From positions 2,779,110 to 2,843,109 of the forward strand of contig NC_058503.1 of NCBI RefSeq assembly GCF_020382885.2: DNA of 64,000 nucleotides, read 5' to 3'. Position numbers and translations under genes: made by a program. Position 1 is the first letter of the stretch, and each line of letters starts with the position of its first letter. Under the pieces are notes generated by a model. The model did no database searches and was not told where the DNA came from. It saw only the letters and a list, made by a program, of their open reading frames with translations. Positions 33,140 through 43,202 of the stretch are shown in pieces. The DNA is from Scatophagus argus (Eukaryota > Chordata > Actinopteri > Scatophagidae).

Positions 33140-34310
33140 ATGGAGACCTTGGAGGGAACTGAACTCTGCTTTCCACAACTCCTCAACACCTCCTGCAGGA
33201 AGCCAATGCGTCCTCTTTTTGAGGCCATGCTGATTTACTTTCTGCTGTTCTCCATCTCTCTGCTCACTGCAGCACTTAACCTGCTGGTCATCATCTCTAT
33301 CTCCCACTTCAAGTAGCCATATATTTCATTAATTTATGAAACTGGTAGATAGTAATAAAAAAATATTTCCTGACCTTATAATAAGAGGAAAACCGTATTT
33401 TTCCAAATAATGTTTTCTGTTTCATTCTCCTCTATCCACTGTTTTCAAAATACTATAAATAATCATTAATATATTGCTGGTCTTCCTTCCCAGGCAGCTC
33501 CACACTCCAACCAACCTCCTCCTCCTCTCCCTGGCTGTCTCAGATTTCTTCGTGGGCCTCCTCATGTTCTTTCAAATTATCCTCATAGATGGCTGCTGGT
33601 TCCTGGGTGATTTCATTTGTGTTCTGTATTATATTTTGGACTTCATTATCACTTCTGTCTCAATAGGTACCATGGTGCTCATATCAGTTGACCGCTATGT
33701 GGCTATTTGTGACCCTCTGCACTACCCCACCAAAGTCACTGTGAGAGAAGCAACAATCTGTATTTGCCTTTGTTGGGTCTGCTCTGTTCTATACAACATT
33801 ATCATAATGAAGGAGAACTTCAAACACCCAGGCAGGTATAATTCCTGCACTGGAGAGTGTGTGGTTCTTGTTGATTATGTTGCAGGACTTGCAGATCTTT
33901 TTTTGACCTTTATTGGTCCTGTCACTGTCATTGTAGTTCTGTATGTGAGGGTGTTTGTGGTGGCTGTGTCTCAGGCTCGAGCCATGAGGTCTCATATTGC
34001 AGCTGTCACTCTCCAGTTTTCAGTGAGTGTAACTGCGAAGAAATCTGAGATAAAAGCAGCCAGGACTCTCGGTGTTGTTATTATCGTGTTTCTATTATGC
34101 CTCTGCCCATATTTTTGTATCACACTCACAGGCCAGAACACCATGCTTAATGCTTCATCCGCTGCCTTTGTTATATGTCTGTTCTATTTTAACTCTTGTC
34201 TAAATCCTTTGATCTATGTTTTTTCCTATCCATGGTTTAGGAAATCTGTTAAACTCATTGCTACACTTCAGATACTGAAGCCTGACTCATGTGAGATCAA
34301 CATGCTTTAA
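33140..34310 (+). CDS. TAAR-F: two-exon trace amine-associated receptor with Asp3.32 and Asp5.42
   Basis: Exon 1 is 33140-33312 (METLEGTELCFPQ, NTSC; tandem ATG at 33137). Exon 2 is 33494-34310, giving 329 residues. The 181-bp intron is GT-AG (AA|GTAGCC), phase 2, joining SHF[K]QLHTPTN. Motifs: TM2 LSLAVSD, Asp107 at 3.32 (YILDFIITSVS), DRYVAICDPLHY, Asp192 at 5.42 (GLADLFLTFIGP), SEIKAARTLG, NSCLNPLIYVFSYPWF. Position 6.48 is Leu, and 7.40 is Cys rather than Trp. TM4 (REATICICLCWVCSVLYN) is shared with D and E, so F belongs to their subgroup, although its C-terminal half is closer to C. Full length, no defect seen. Confidence 0.9.
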
Positions 34311-35129
34311 AGAGACACTGTCCAGTTTGTGCCTTTTCTGGAAGGTACGTGTCTTTGAACATGTTAATGTTGAGTCATCCACTTCAAGGAAGTCAGGGCA
34401 AATTAGTAATTTACAGATTTACATATATGTTGAAATTTATTTACCTTTGTTATGATACTGTAAAAAAAAAACAAAACAATAAAAAGGCAGAAATATTTTG
34501 TACATAGTATTACATGAGTTTTATACAACCTCATTATATTACCTCACTCACACCTGTGATTATTAATATTAAATATTAAATTATCTACGTTGTTATTATC
34601 CTTGTCAGCAGCAAGATTTGAAAAGTTCGGAATACGTATTACAATGCAAACACGCTTTGTGAAGGCATTTGGCTCATAGTCTTGCAGACATCCCAGTCAA
34701 ACATATACATTGGTGCCTCCTTATGTTTGCTGTGTTCACAGATTTGACAGTTTGCTTACTTCATCGAGTCTCATAAGCACGCAATATGGTTTCATTTCTT
34801 TATTTTTCTAGAGTCTAGTTTTTGTTCTCATTTCAGTTACACGCAGAATATAATTTCTAAAAGGGGTCTCTCAATCAAAACAAAAGATGTAAGAAGCATG
34901 GTCATGGTCTTCTTGCTGAACCGTTGCTGATGAAAATCCATCTGATGTGAATCAAACTGAAATGTTCACATACAAAGTGATGTTTTAAAGTTGTATTCAT
35001 ACTATATTGATTTGCTTTCAGTGACATTCTTCCTCACTTGGTGCCTCTCTCCTGGGAATTATAGTAGCAGGTGAACAAAAAAAACAGTACTGTTGGCTTG
35101 AATTAGGATACTTATTGACTTGTGGTATA
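34311..35129. other. 3' flank of TAAR-F, no gene recognised
   Basis: AT-rich sequence. An ACAAAACAATAAAAAG signal-like stretch near 34471 might serve as a polyadenylation site. Nothing else recognised. Confidence 0.4.
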
Positions 35130-35680
35130 CACAATATAGACAAAAGTTTCCAAACAGACCTCTTTATGGGGCTGCTTTTCAGGGGTTGGGCTGGACTCCT
35201 TACTTCCAGGGAAGGGAAATCTTAATGTTAATCCTAATGCTACAATGCTATGCTTCCAACTTTGTGGCAACAGTTTGAGGAAGGCCCTTTTCTATTCCAG
35301 CATGACTGTGTCCCAGCACACAAAGCAAAGTCCATAAAGACATGATTGGATGAGTTTGGTGTGGAACAACCTGACTGATCCACACAGAGCCCTGACCTCA
35401 ACCCTATCAAACACCTTTGGGATGAACTGGAACAGAGATTGCGAGCCAGGTTTTTTTGTCCAACATCAGTGTCTGACCTCACAAATGCTCCACTGCATGA
35501 ATAGGCAAAAAAATACGCAGCAACACTGTAAAATCTTGTGGAAAGCCTTCCCAGAAGAGTGGAAGCTGTTTTAGCTGCAAAGTTGTTCATGTATTTAGAA
35601 TGAGATGTTATTAAAATCCCTGTTAGTGTAATGGTCAAGCAAACATGACCGTTTCTCCAACACTCTTCAGCACACATAGG
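35130..35680 (+). mobile_element. Tc1-like transposon fragment (plus)
   Basis: Plus strand, in shifting frames: MLPTLWQQFEEGPFLFQHD, VPAHKAKSIKT, LDEFGVEQPD, then QSPDLNPIKHLWDELEQRL (around the third catalytic acid), SVSDLTNAP and ESLPRRVEAVLAAK. This is the C-terminal half of a Tc1-family DDE transposase. TATAGACAAAAGTTTCCAAA near 35145 resembles a Tc1 terminal region. Several stops and frame changes make it inactive. Confidence 0.8.
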
Positions 35681-36190
35681 ACATCAGGAGGGGCAGCAAA
35701 CCACGCTGTCTCTATCATTAGCTCAGCTTTCTTCTCTGTCAACTTACAACTAATATCTTTAAAATATAGTTAAAAGTAATGATTTGAAACGGTAGGCAGC
35801 TGGAAATGTTTTAATGTGCAGCCATCCAACCAAGAGCTGGTGCTTATGGAAAACTCTAAATGCAACCAGGATGTTTAAATACACTGAAATACTTAGGTCG
35901 ATCCATATGTCATCCATTGATGTTAATGTGAGGTTTTGTTCTTATGTTGTTGGGGAATGTTTTCCCAGTGTCTTGGCTTAAGACAACAGATTGTTTGCTT
36001 TTATGGAATTTTCATGATATGTTTACAGTGTTAGTGTTGATACTGTAGTGGACTCAAATGTACAGAACAAAGCTGCAGACCTGCTGGTTGTTTGTTTCAA
36101 CATGGAAAATGCACATTCACTGCGCATGTTAGAGGGTGTTGGGACCATGAGCAGTTCCCCAATTCACAGCACACACACACACACACACAT

Positions 36191-36230
<40 letters not shown>

Positions 36231-36474
36231 ATGACACACACGTATGCTGTCATTAAGACCTTTAACATTTAATTTGTCTCTAGACACAGAACAGCTCTCA
36301 CAGTGTAACTCGTGATCTGCTCCTAATGGATGTTTACCTCTCTGACTAAGAACGTTTTCACACCTGCTTTCATTAGTGTCACACGATGACATCACTGCAA
36401 TCATAGGTGTTACTGTAGGCCAAAACAAGTTCCAGGAAATTTTTTTCTGTCATGGCCAAAGGTTGTGATGCAAC
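35681..36474. other. Intergenic with an (AC)n tract
   Basis: (AC)n at 36170-36228. The block 36249-36400 (CATTAAGACCTTTAACATTT, TTAATTTGTCTCT, TTTCATTAGTGTCACACGAT) is similar to 40880-40990, an additional sign of old duplication. No gene recognised. Confidence 0.5.
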
Positions 36475-36660
36475 CTCAACAAATCAGCACATGATGCAAT
36501 ATGAGTTTAAAGGATCTGATCACCCAAAACACAAACACAAAAATAAACATATTATATCATATCATCAGTTATCTTGCAGATGGAAACAAATCGCTGAAAT
36601 AACAAATAATAAATTCACCAGTTCAGTGACAGCAAACACTGAGTATTGAAAATTTATATG
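36475..36660 (+). repeat. Intergenic block duplicated at 3641-3880
   Basis: Second copy of the block described at 3641-3880; AAAAATAAACATATTATATC and ATTCACCAGTTCAGTGACAG are shared. Non-coding. Confidence 0.7.
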
Positions 36661-36974
36661 CTGTATGTCTGTTTGTGTGTGTGTGCGTGCACATGCATCA
36701 TGTAGTGAACTGAAAATGTCTCAAAGTTTTTTAACAGCTGTGATTATGAGAATTGTGTGAATCAGAATTGTGTAAAATGAAATGGTAGGTCCGTGAATTA
36801 TTACTCTTCATCCAGGAGATTCCTCTTAAAAATTCCTGAATATGACAACTATGTGGGAACATTTAATGTGCATCTCAAAAGATACTTACACAGAACGAAC
36901 TCAAGTTATGTGAGATACTACATGCAATATCCCAATGAAACATAGGGTCATATATGTGCATGTATGTGGATATA

Positions 36975-37285
36975 TATGGATAAGACTTTATTGCCATGTA
37001 AGTGAAGAGGTTTCACATTACTAGGAATTTGTCTTGGTGATTGGTGCATACATAGAACGTAACAAGTAACATATAATTTGAAGAATAAAAATAAAAATAA
37101 AAATAAAATAGAATAAGGTAACACAAAATAAAATAAGTGAAATAAATATTTTTCTGGAGGTAGTCCAAAAGTGAGGTAGTGCAGGGTGGAGTATAGTGCA
37201 AGTGGGTGAGGTAAACAGTGCAAATGAACAGCAGGTGGACAGTGAATGAGCAAAATTAATTGCTTAGGTGCAGGGCTGCATGTTT
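36975..37285 (-). mobile_element. 3' tail of a CR1/Rex1-like LINE (minus)
   Basis: Almost the same sequence as 55080-55365, the 3' untranslated tail of the LINE copy ending at 55066: AAGACTTTATTGCCAT, GAGGTTTCACATTACTAGGA, TTGGTGATTGGTGCATACAT, GTGCAAATGAACAGCAGGTG. Only the tail is present, as in a strongly 5'-truncated insertion. Confidence 0.75.
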
Positions 37286-37500
37286 TATATATATATATAT
37301 ATATATATAGGAAATATATGTGTCATATATACCACAGTCAACTATATGTTCAACTATATTTACATATATATATGTGTGTAAATATATGTGTGCATATATG
37401 GATATATATATGTACATATAGTTGAAAGACATATATGTAGGGGACCAATTTCGAATATGTGCACATATGTTGGAAAATATATGTGGCATAGATATATTCA
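37285..37500 (+). repeat. (TA)n and (ATATGT)n-rich low-complexity tract
   Basis: Pure TA from about 37285 to 37309, then irregular ATATGTG/ATACAT repeats to about 37500. Lies just beyond the last recognisable exon of the HIPK-like relic and may mark its truncation point. Confidence 0.75.
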
Positions 37501-37865
37501 TATATTTTCTTTCCGTGTGGGAAGTAGATGACTTACTGTTTCATATTCGTCTTGTGCAGGGAACAGTAGACAGCCAGTGGTCAGGATGGCCATTACGACA
37601 CCAAGTGACCACATATCAATGGCCTCAGAAAATGGTAGGCCCACAATAATTTCTGGGGACCTGAATGTGTAGAGCTGCTTTTAAAAGTGAAACGTAAAAG
37701 TGAAAAGTAAACTTCCACCTCATTCCATTATAATAATGATAATAATAATTTGTGTTTTTTTAGACCTCACCTGAGCATCACCTTTTGCAGATCCACGCCT
37801 ACCTTCGCTTTAATTGTGGGAATGGCCAACCTAAAGTCGATCAGCTTGATTCTGAAGGGTCGTCA

Positions 37866-37866
<1 letters not shown>

Positions 37867-37913
<47 letters not shown>

Positions 37914-37914
37914 G
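37867..37914 (+). repeat. (ATT)16 triplet repeat inside the kinase relic
   Basis: Sixteen ATT units, read as ATA on the minus strand directly after the HTDLKLDN catalytic loop. It would add a run of isoleucines in frame where the normal protein has a short loop before the metal-binding motif. Confidence 0.9.
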
Positions 37915-38256
37915 TTGTCGAGTTTTAGGTCAGTGTGTATCAAACCAATGCTCTTCAGTGCATCCAATGCAAGTATACAGTCAGCAATACAATCTTGAGA
38001 ATAGTCTGTAAAACTGACAGACTATTCAGAGCTCTGCTTTCTGTATGACTGCACTTGTACCTGTTGAATGATGGTTCTGATGTCACTCAGAAACATAGGC
38101 ACACATTGGGTGTTCCCCCAGTAGTCCTCTAAGCTGATATCCAACATCTCAACCAGCGCCTTTACGAATTTCACTTTGTACCAACCAAAGAACTTGACTA
38201 TATTGTGTTGGTCAAAGTTGAGGCACATTCATTTTTTCATCATGGAAACCTGTTGA

Positions 38257-38633
38257 GGGCGGCACGGTGGTGCAGTGGTTAGCACTGTCGCCTCATAGCA
38301 AGAGGGTTCCAGGTTCGAATCCCGGTCTGGGCCCTTCTATGTGGAGTTTGCATGTTCTCCCTGTGCCTGCGTGGGTTTTCTCCGGGTTCTCCGGCTTCCT
38401 CCCACAATACCAAAAACATTAGGTTACAAGGCACATTAGGTTAATTGGCTCCTCTAAATTGCCCCTAGGTGTGAGAGTGAGAGTGTGTGGTTGTCTGTCT
38501 TTGTGTGTTGGCCCTGCGATTGACTGCTGACCAGTCCAGGGTGAACCCCACCTCTCACCCGTAGTCAGCTGGGATAGGCTCCAGCTCCCCCGCAACCCTG
38601 ACGGATAAGCGGTATAGAAAATAGATGGATGGA
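38257..38633 (+). mobile_element. tRNA-like SINE with (GATG)n tail, copy 1
   Basis: Starts GGGCGGCACGGTGGTGCAGT, has the B-box-like GGTTCGAATCC near 38312 and ends in GATGGATG. It is flanked by the target duplication TGGAAACCTGTTGA at 38243-38256 and 38634-38647. The GATG tail fits mobilisation by an RTE/Rex3-type LINE. Related copies: 42034-42398 and 63552-63912. Long intact duplications point to a fairly recent insertion. Confidence 0.85.
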
Positions 38634-39008
38634 TGGAAACCTGTTGACACATGACAAGTTGTTGCACATTTCATTTGGGTTAATACTGAAAGGCAGAGCA
38701 TCATATTGTGGTGCTTCCAGCTTACCATAGATGTATTGTTGTAAAAATGATCACCATAAAATACCATAATAACAATATCATAACAAAATACAAGGTACTT
38801 ATTGTACTTCTGACCATGCAGTCTCTTTTACAGCTATGAACATCAAAATTAACAAAGTGTCCCACCTCAGGAATCTGGGGATTTTCGCAGCCACGGTTTC
38901 TTCAGTGTCCTTTTTCCTACATTTCACCACCTGTCCAAACCTCCCCTCCCCTAGATTTCTCAGGAACTCATATTGGTTTGAAGATAATTTGAATTCACGG
39001 GATGTCAT

Positions 39009-41319
39009 TTTTGTTTCATTAGAAAGTTGCAATTAAATGGATGATTACAAGAAAAGGGAGAAGTTACATTCATTCCCTTTACAGGACCGTTATAGTGTAT
39101 CACATACTGAGCTACAGATTATTTATTTCACTACCATACGGCCATTCATCCTGTCAGCAGTTACACAGACCATGAAAAACATTTACATAGACAATCATGT
39201 ATTTATCTCACGTTCTTATCAAACAGTGCATTTCCATGAGGTGTTAATGTTCAGCCTAAGTTGTTGCATGGGAGCTGCACTGCTTCACTTCACATGTACA
39301 TGTAGAATCTTTTTCTTTTTTTAACTCAAGTAAAACAGAGAGGGAACAGTAGGTGGCTCCTGGAAATTTTTCTCTGAAAAATGAAACAAGTGAAGCTGAA
39401 GTGTTGCTATATCAAAGAAAAAAGAGAGATGTACCTGAATCACAGTTGTTGATTGACAGTCCACTTGTTTGAATCGCTTGGCAGATATATTTTGTTAACT
39501 CGAGCATTTCTCTGCATCCAACTAAGTAAAATGAGCAGATTTCATCCAGGAAATATTTATGTGCAACATTCTAAAGCATTTTAGAACTCTGTGTCTTCGT
39601 GATGTCATGAACAACTGTTCCGACAAGTTCAGTTCTAAGGACAACATTCTCATACCAATATTACTTTAAAAGCAAATGCATACATCCATAACGTGGGGTA
39701 TTCAGCTATAACTAGTGTTCAGATTGAAATGAATAATGAAAAAAAATACACAAATTAGTTGGGTGTAGATGGTGTGTCAGTGCAATGTAGAGATACTGGT
39801 ATGTCTGACAGTATATAACCACTAGCATTTGGTTTGGTGATTTGTCAAGTGATCACGTTATATCAGTAGGTTATTTGAACAAACTAAGTATACCTCCATT
39901 AAACTGTGTCAGATTCACCATCAGTCTCTAAGATACTGAGGCCTCTGTGGTCGGCTGTGAAGCAGACCTGCTGCACACTGTATGCTTTGGCAGGGGAACA
40001 ACATGTAATAATAAGGAAGTGAATAAGAAGAACATGTATCAAAGCAAAGAACAATAACACACAGAGAATGAGCGTGTTTGTGTATCTTTGTGTATTATGG
40101 ATATAAGCATCAAAAGAAAAAGGAATTCAAAGACATGTCAAAATAAAAGTCAAGAAGCTAGAATGACTATTAAATGTGTAACATACAAACACAGAATCTA
40201 TACGAGGGTAATGTTAATAGTCAGTTAGATAGATGTTGTGGTTTCTTTTTCCTGCCTTTTAGATTATCCTGATGAGTTTCACTGTTCTTCATTTGTTCTT
40301 CCTCCTTATAGTGTATGTATTTAGTCTTTGTGCTCCCTCCATGGTTTGCTAGTCCGTGCTTCCTGTGTGTTCACGTATTTCTACATGTTGCCTGTGTCTT
40401 TACTTACTCCCCATGTTCCTTCTTGCTTTGTCCATTTTACATCTGCATTTTGGGTCTTATTTTGAATTGAACATAACAGATGGACAGACAGATGTGTGCC
40501 AAAGCAGTAATGAGCATTGTGCTATTGATTTGCAGAGAGCAGCCTTTTTAGGCTATTTATTTGTGTCATTAATAGCAAAAATTAATTATTTCATATAAAT
40601 GAGATATTTTTGTATGTTAGTAGCATCTATGCACTTTGAAAATAGTCAAAAACACAATCACTTTTTTTGCAGAGGTGTCCAGACTAAACCCATTGCACTT
40701 AAAATGTTATTTCTGTTTTGAATTAATTTATCTTCTTAATCTCTCGTCTGAAATGTAGGGGCTAATTCTTTAAAAGATCATAATGCTAAAAAAATTGTAT
40801 TATTTTTCCACTAGGGGCAACTCTGCAAAGCTTGAATAAGGCCCCAGGATGATACACACACACACACACAAACACACTCATTAAGACCTTTCACATTTAA
40901 TTTGTCTCTGGACACTAACCAGCTCTCTGTGAATGTGTACCTCTCTTTTCACACCTCGTTTCATTAGTTTCACATGATGACATCTCTGCAAGGGAAAAGA
41001 AATGATCTCCAACGTAATGCAGTGTCTTCCCATCAAAACACTATGTAGTCATTCCCTGTGAAACAAATAACTCATCAAAGTAAATTTAGATGAGATCATG
41101 ACCCTTAGACCTTTGTGATGCAATCTAATATAGCGACACAGTAACCAAGGTTGTTTTTGATAAACAAACCCAAAATCAACCCTATCTGGCTACACCTTTC
41201 ACACAAGATAAAAGTATTTATCTTTCTACATGTCATAACTGTGAGAAAAACTACATTGTGATTATGAAATTAATAGTAAATTCTATAAATTAAGAAGTGG
41301 CTGCTATTCAGTCTCTGCC
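39009..41319. other. Intergenic, no gene recognised
   Basis: 2.3 kb, AT-rich. A short (AC)n lies at about 40855-40876. 40880-40990 resembles 36249-36400. Open frames below 96 codons show no domain. Confidence 0.45.
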
Positions 41320-41385
41320 TGTACAACATCCACTGCACGTCTGCCCGTCCTGGGTGAGGGATCCCTCCTCTGTTGCTCACCCTGA
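41320..41385 (+). mobile_element. Short L2-tail fragment
   Basis: CCACTGCACGTCTGCCCGTC and GATCCCTCCTCTGTTGCTCA form the reverse complement of part of the L2 3' region at 54005-54070. Only about 65 bp remain, directly left of a TAAR relic. Confidence 0.6.
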
Positions 41386-41600
41386 GGTAACCTGAAACAA
41401 CCAGACACTATACTTCCTGACGTGTAGAATGTTGGTCAACATTTCATAAGCTGTTTATCCGGTTATTAACATCATTATAGTCATTATTTCCATCATAGTT
41501 CTGTATATGAGAGTATTTGTGATGTCTCAGTCTCATGCAAAGCAATCCCACCTACAGACAAATGTAATCAATGCTGACATGATACCACTGAATCAATTCT
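41386..41600 (+). pseudogene. TAAR relic 1 (fragment of exon 2)
   Basis: GGTAACCTGAAACAACCAGA equals the ECL2 start of intact genes (DNLKQPG), and CATCATAGTTCTGTATATGA with GAGTATTTGTGATGTCTCAG equals TM5-ICL3 (IIVLYMRVF..., SQ). The part between, coding NSCxGECVV and early TM5, is scrambled or lost. TM6-TM7 are not found. A dead fragment on the same strand as TAAR-G. Confidence 0.65.
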
Positions 41601-42033
41601 AAATATATTTTTGAGAAAATCTCTGAAAGAAAATTTTAATTGATTTAAGCTGTGTCTCAATCAGTTGCCCTTATGGGATTGTTAGGTGTTGGTTTGTTGA
41701 GTCAAATAGCTGGTGGCTCTAATTCTCCAATTGATGGTATTAAATCATTGCAGAAGAAAAGGGTGCAACAAGATGATGATAATTAAAAGAGTAGCAATCA
41801 AACATCAAACATGAAAAACAATGTAGAAAACATCATGGAAATATGGCACTGATGTGTATCTGTTTTCATCTGCCAACATCACTCCTCGTGCATGGAGCAG
41901 AAGCTTCAGTAGATGTATAAGTCTGTCTTAATGTATGTGATGATAAATGTTCCCTGTGCATTATGTTGCATTTTGGTTTTCCATTGCAGCCTTGTGTATA
42001 AACTTGATTTTTCCATTCATGTCTTCAAATATG
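41601..42033. other. Intergenic, nothing recognised
   Basis: AT-rich; ends with the left target duplication of the SINE at 42034. Confidence 0.4.
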
Positions 42034-42398
42034 GGGCGGCACGGTGGTGCAGTGGTTAGCACTGTCGCCTCATAGCAAGAGGGTTCCAGGGTCGAATCCC
42101 GGTCTGGGCCCTTCTATGTAGAGTTTGCATGTTCTCCCTGTGCCTGCGTGGGTTTTCTCCGGGTACTCCGGCTTCCTCCCACAATACCAAAAACATGCAC
42201 ATTAGGTTAATTGGCTACTCTAAATTGCCCCTAGGTGTGAGTGTGAGAGTGTGTGGTTGTTTGTCTTTGTGTGTTGGCCCTGCGATTGACTGGAGACCAG
42301 TCCAGGGTGAACCTCGCCTCTCGCCCGTAGTCAGCTGAGATAGGCTCCAGCTCCCCCGCGACCCTGAGGGATAAGCGGTATAGAAAATGGATGGATGG
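42034..42398 (+). mobile_element. tRNA-like SINE with (GATG)n tail, copy 2
   Basis: GGGCGGCACGGTGGTGCAGT head and GATGGATGGATG tail, highly similar to copy 1 at 38257. The flanking duplication GTCTTCAAATATG (13 bp, 15 if AT is counted) lies at 42021-42033 and 42401-42413. A recent insertion. Confidence 0.85.
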
Positions 42399-42413
42399 AT
42401 GTCTTCAAATATG

Positions 42414-42982
42414 CAAATTTAAATTTAATTTATGGGCATAGAAACTCATGGTTTGAAACCCTCCAAGTGAGATACAAAATTGGCTTTGTGTACTGTCCAT
42501 GGCAGGGTGAGCTCTGAATACCATAAAAGAGAGCAAGATGGGTTAAACTCTCAGGTCCCTCAGGCAAAGAGAAATGTGACTAGACAATCTTTCCCCCGCT
42601 GTGGCCATAGTGCAGAAATGGTGAGAAGAACAGAAAAGGAAGGGGAAGCTGAAGCACACACAGTAATACCTCAAACAACAACAACCTTTGCCCAAGCAGG
42701 GGTGCAGCCAGCCGCAGGTGCAGTTCCCAAAGCCAGACCTCAGGTTACCCAGCCTGCCAGCTCCATCCACCACACATTAACATGGCCACAGGGTCCAGGA
42801 AGTGATTCAACCCAGAAGCAACACAGGGAGACTGGCAAGGACTCTCGTCCTCTAACTGGGGTATAAAAACAATATTTTTAACACTGTCACACTGGACCAA
42901 CCCACTAACACCCATTTATGTCTGGCCTTTGTCTTCAGTGTCTTCAAAACCACTATAACATCATCATTGGCCTTTTCTGCCC
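42414..42982. other. Intergenic with a 128-codon open frame of unknown nature
   Basis: The frame at 42480-42866 (+) encodes a Gln-, Pro- and Ala-rich sequence (PQTTTTFAQAGVQPAAGAVP) with no domain that I recognise. It begins with a non-ATG codon and I do not call it a gene. Confidence 0.35.
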
Positions 42983-43042
42983 GATAGATAGATAGATGGA
43001 TAGATAGATAGATAGATAGATAGATGGATAGATAGATAGATA
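42983..43042 (+). repeat. (GATA)n microsatellite
   Basis: About fourteen GATA units with two GATG interruptions, seen directly; 90 bp ahead of the TAAR-G proximal flank. Confidence 0.9.
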
Positions 43043-43130
43043 CTGAACTGCTCTCAAGGGTAATTCAGTATTCAGATACTTGGAGGAGGGGCATTCATCT
43101 GTAGTGTGGGGAAGGAAATGGGAGGAGAGT

Positions 43131-43138
43131 GATAAAAG
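43131..43138 (+). promoter_or_regulatory. Candidate TATA-like box of TAAR-G
   Basis: GATAAAAG, 72 bp before the ATG, preceded by GGAGGAGGGG (43082-43091) and GGGAGGAG, and followed by CAGCAGC (43181-43187). The same three-part layout recurs in front of other TAARs of the window. Confidence 0.35.
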
Positions 43139-43202
43139 AACTGTGTGACCCAGAGCTATGGCCAGAAAGCTGCTAGAGCTCAGCAGCATCTCCTCTCTGA
43201 CT

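Larger units (their letters stand above)
37537..39008 (-). pseudogene. HIPK-like protein kinase pseudogene, truncated
   Basis: Minus strand, four exon-like blocks: 39008-38808 (glycine loop NLGEGRFGQVV, then VAAK); 38249-38061 (DQHNIVKFFGWYK, VEMLDISLEDYW, SDIRTIIQQ); 37973-37782 (LDALKSIGLIHTDLKLDN catalytic loop, RPFRIKLIDFRLA metal-binding loop); 37674-37537 (SPEIIVGLPFSEAIDMWSLG). Each is a multiple of three with phase-0 joins; exon 2 ends CAG|GTACAA and exon 4 ends before GTAAGT. The order and motifs match the DYRK/HIPK kinases (HADLKPEN, IDFGSA, APEIILGLPFCEAIDMW). Defects: in-frame TGA in exon 2 (38231-38229) and just after the triplet repeat in exon 3, DFG changed to DFR, no clear acceptor for exon 3, and nothing after subdomain IX. 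A SINE sits at the exon 2 acceptor. HIPK-like copies are multiplied in many fish, so this is likely a dead one. Confidence 0.75.

Noticed and set aside
36129-36428. Open frame with Cys-Val repeats, and similar frames over (CA)n/(TG)n at 14.5, 14.9 and 48.8 kb
   Set aside because: Products of microsatellites, not genes.
37750-37998. Plus-strand open frame with an isoleucine run
   Set aside because: It is the antisense shadow of the HIPK-like exon and the (ATT)n repeat.
38300-38330. tRNA gene suggested by a B box (GGTTCGAATCC)
   Set aside because: The match lies in a SINE with a (GATG)n tail and target duplication; no tRNA cloverleaf is formed. The same holds at 42.1, 47.5 and 63.6 kb.
42480-42866. 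128-codon frame, Gln/Pro/Ala-rich
   Set aside because: No recognisable domain, non-ATG start, no splice or paralogue support.
42983-43042. CRISPR-like regular repeat
   Set aside because: Plain tetranucleotide microsatellite without spacers; eukaryotic DNA.
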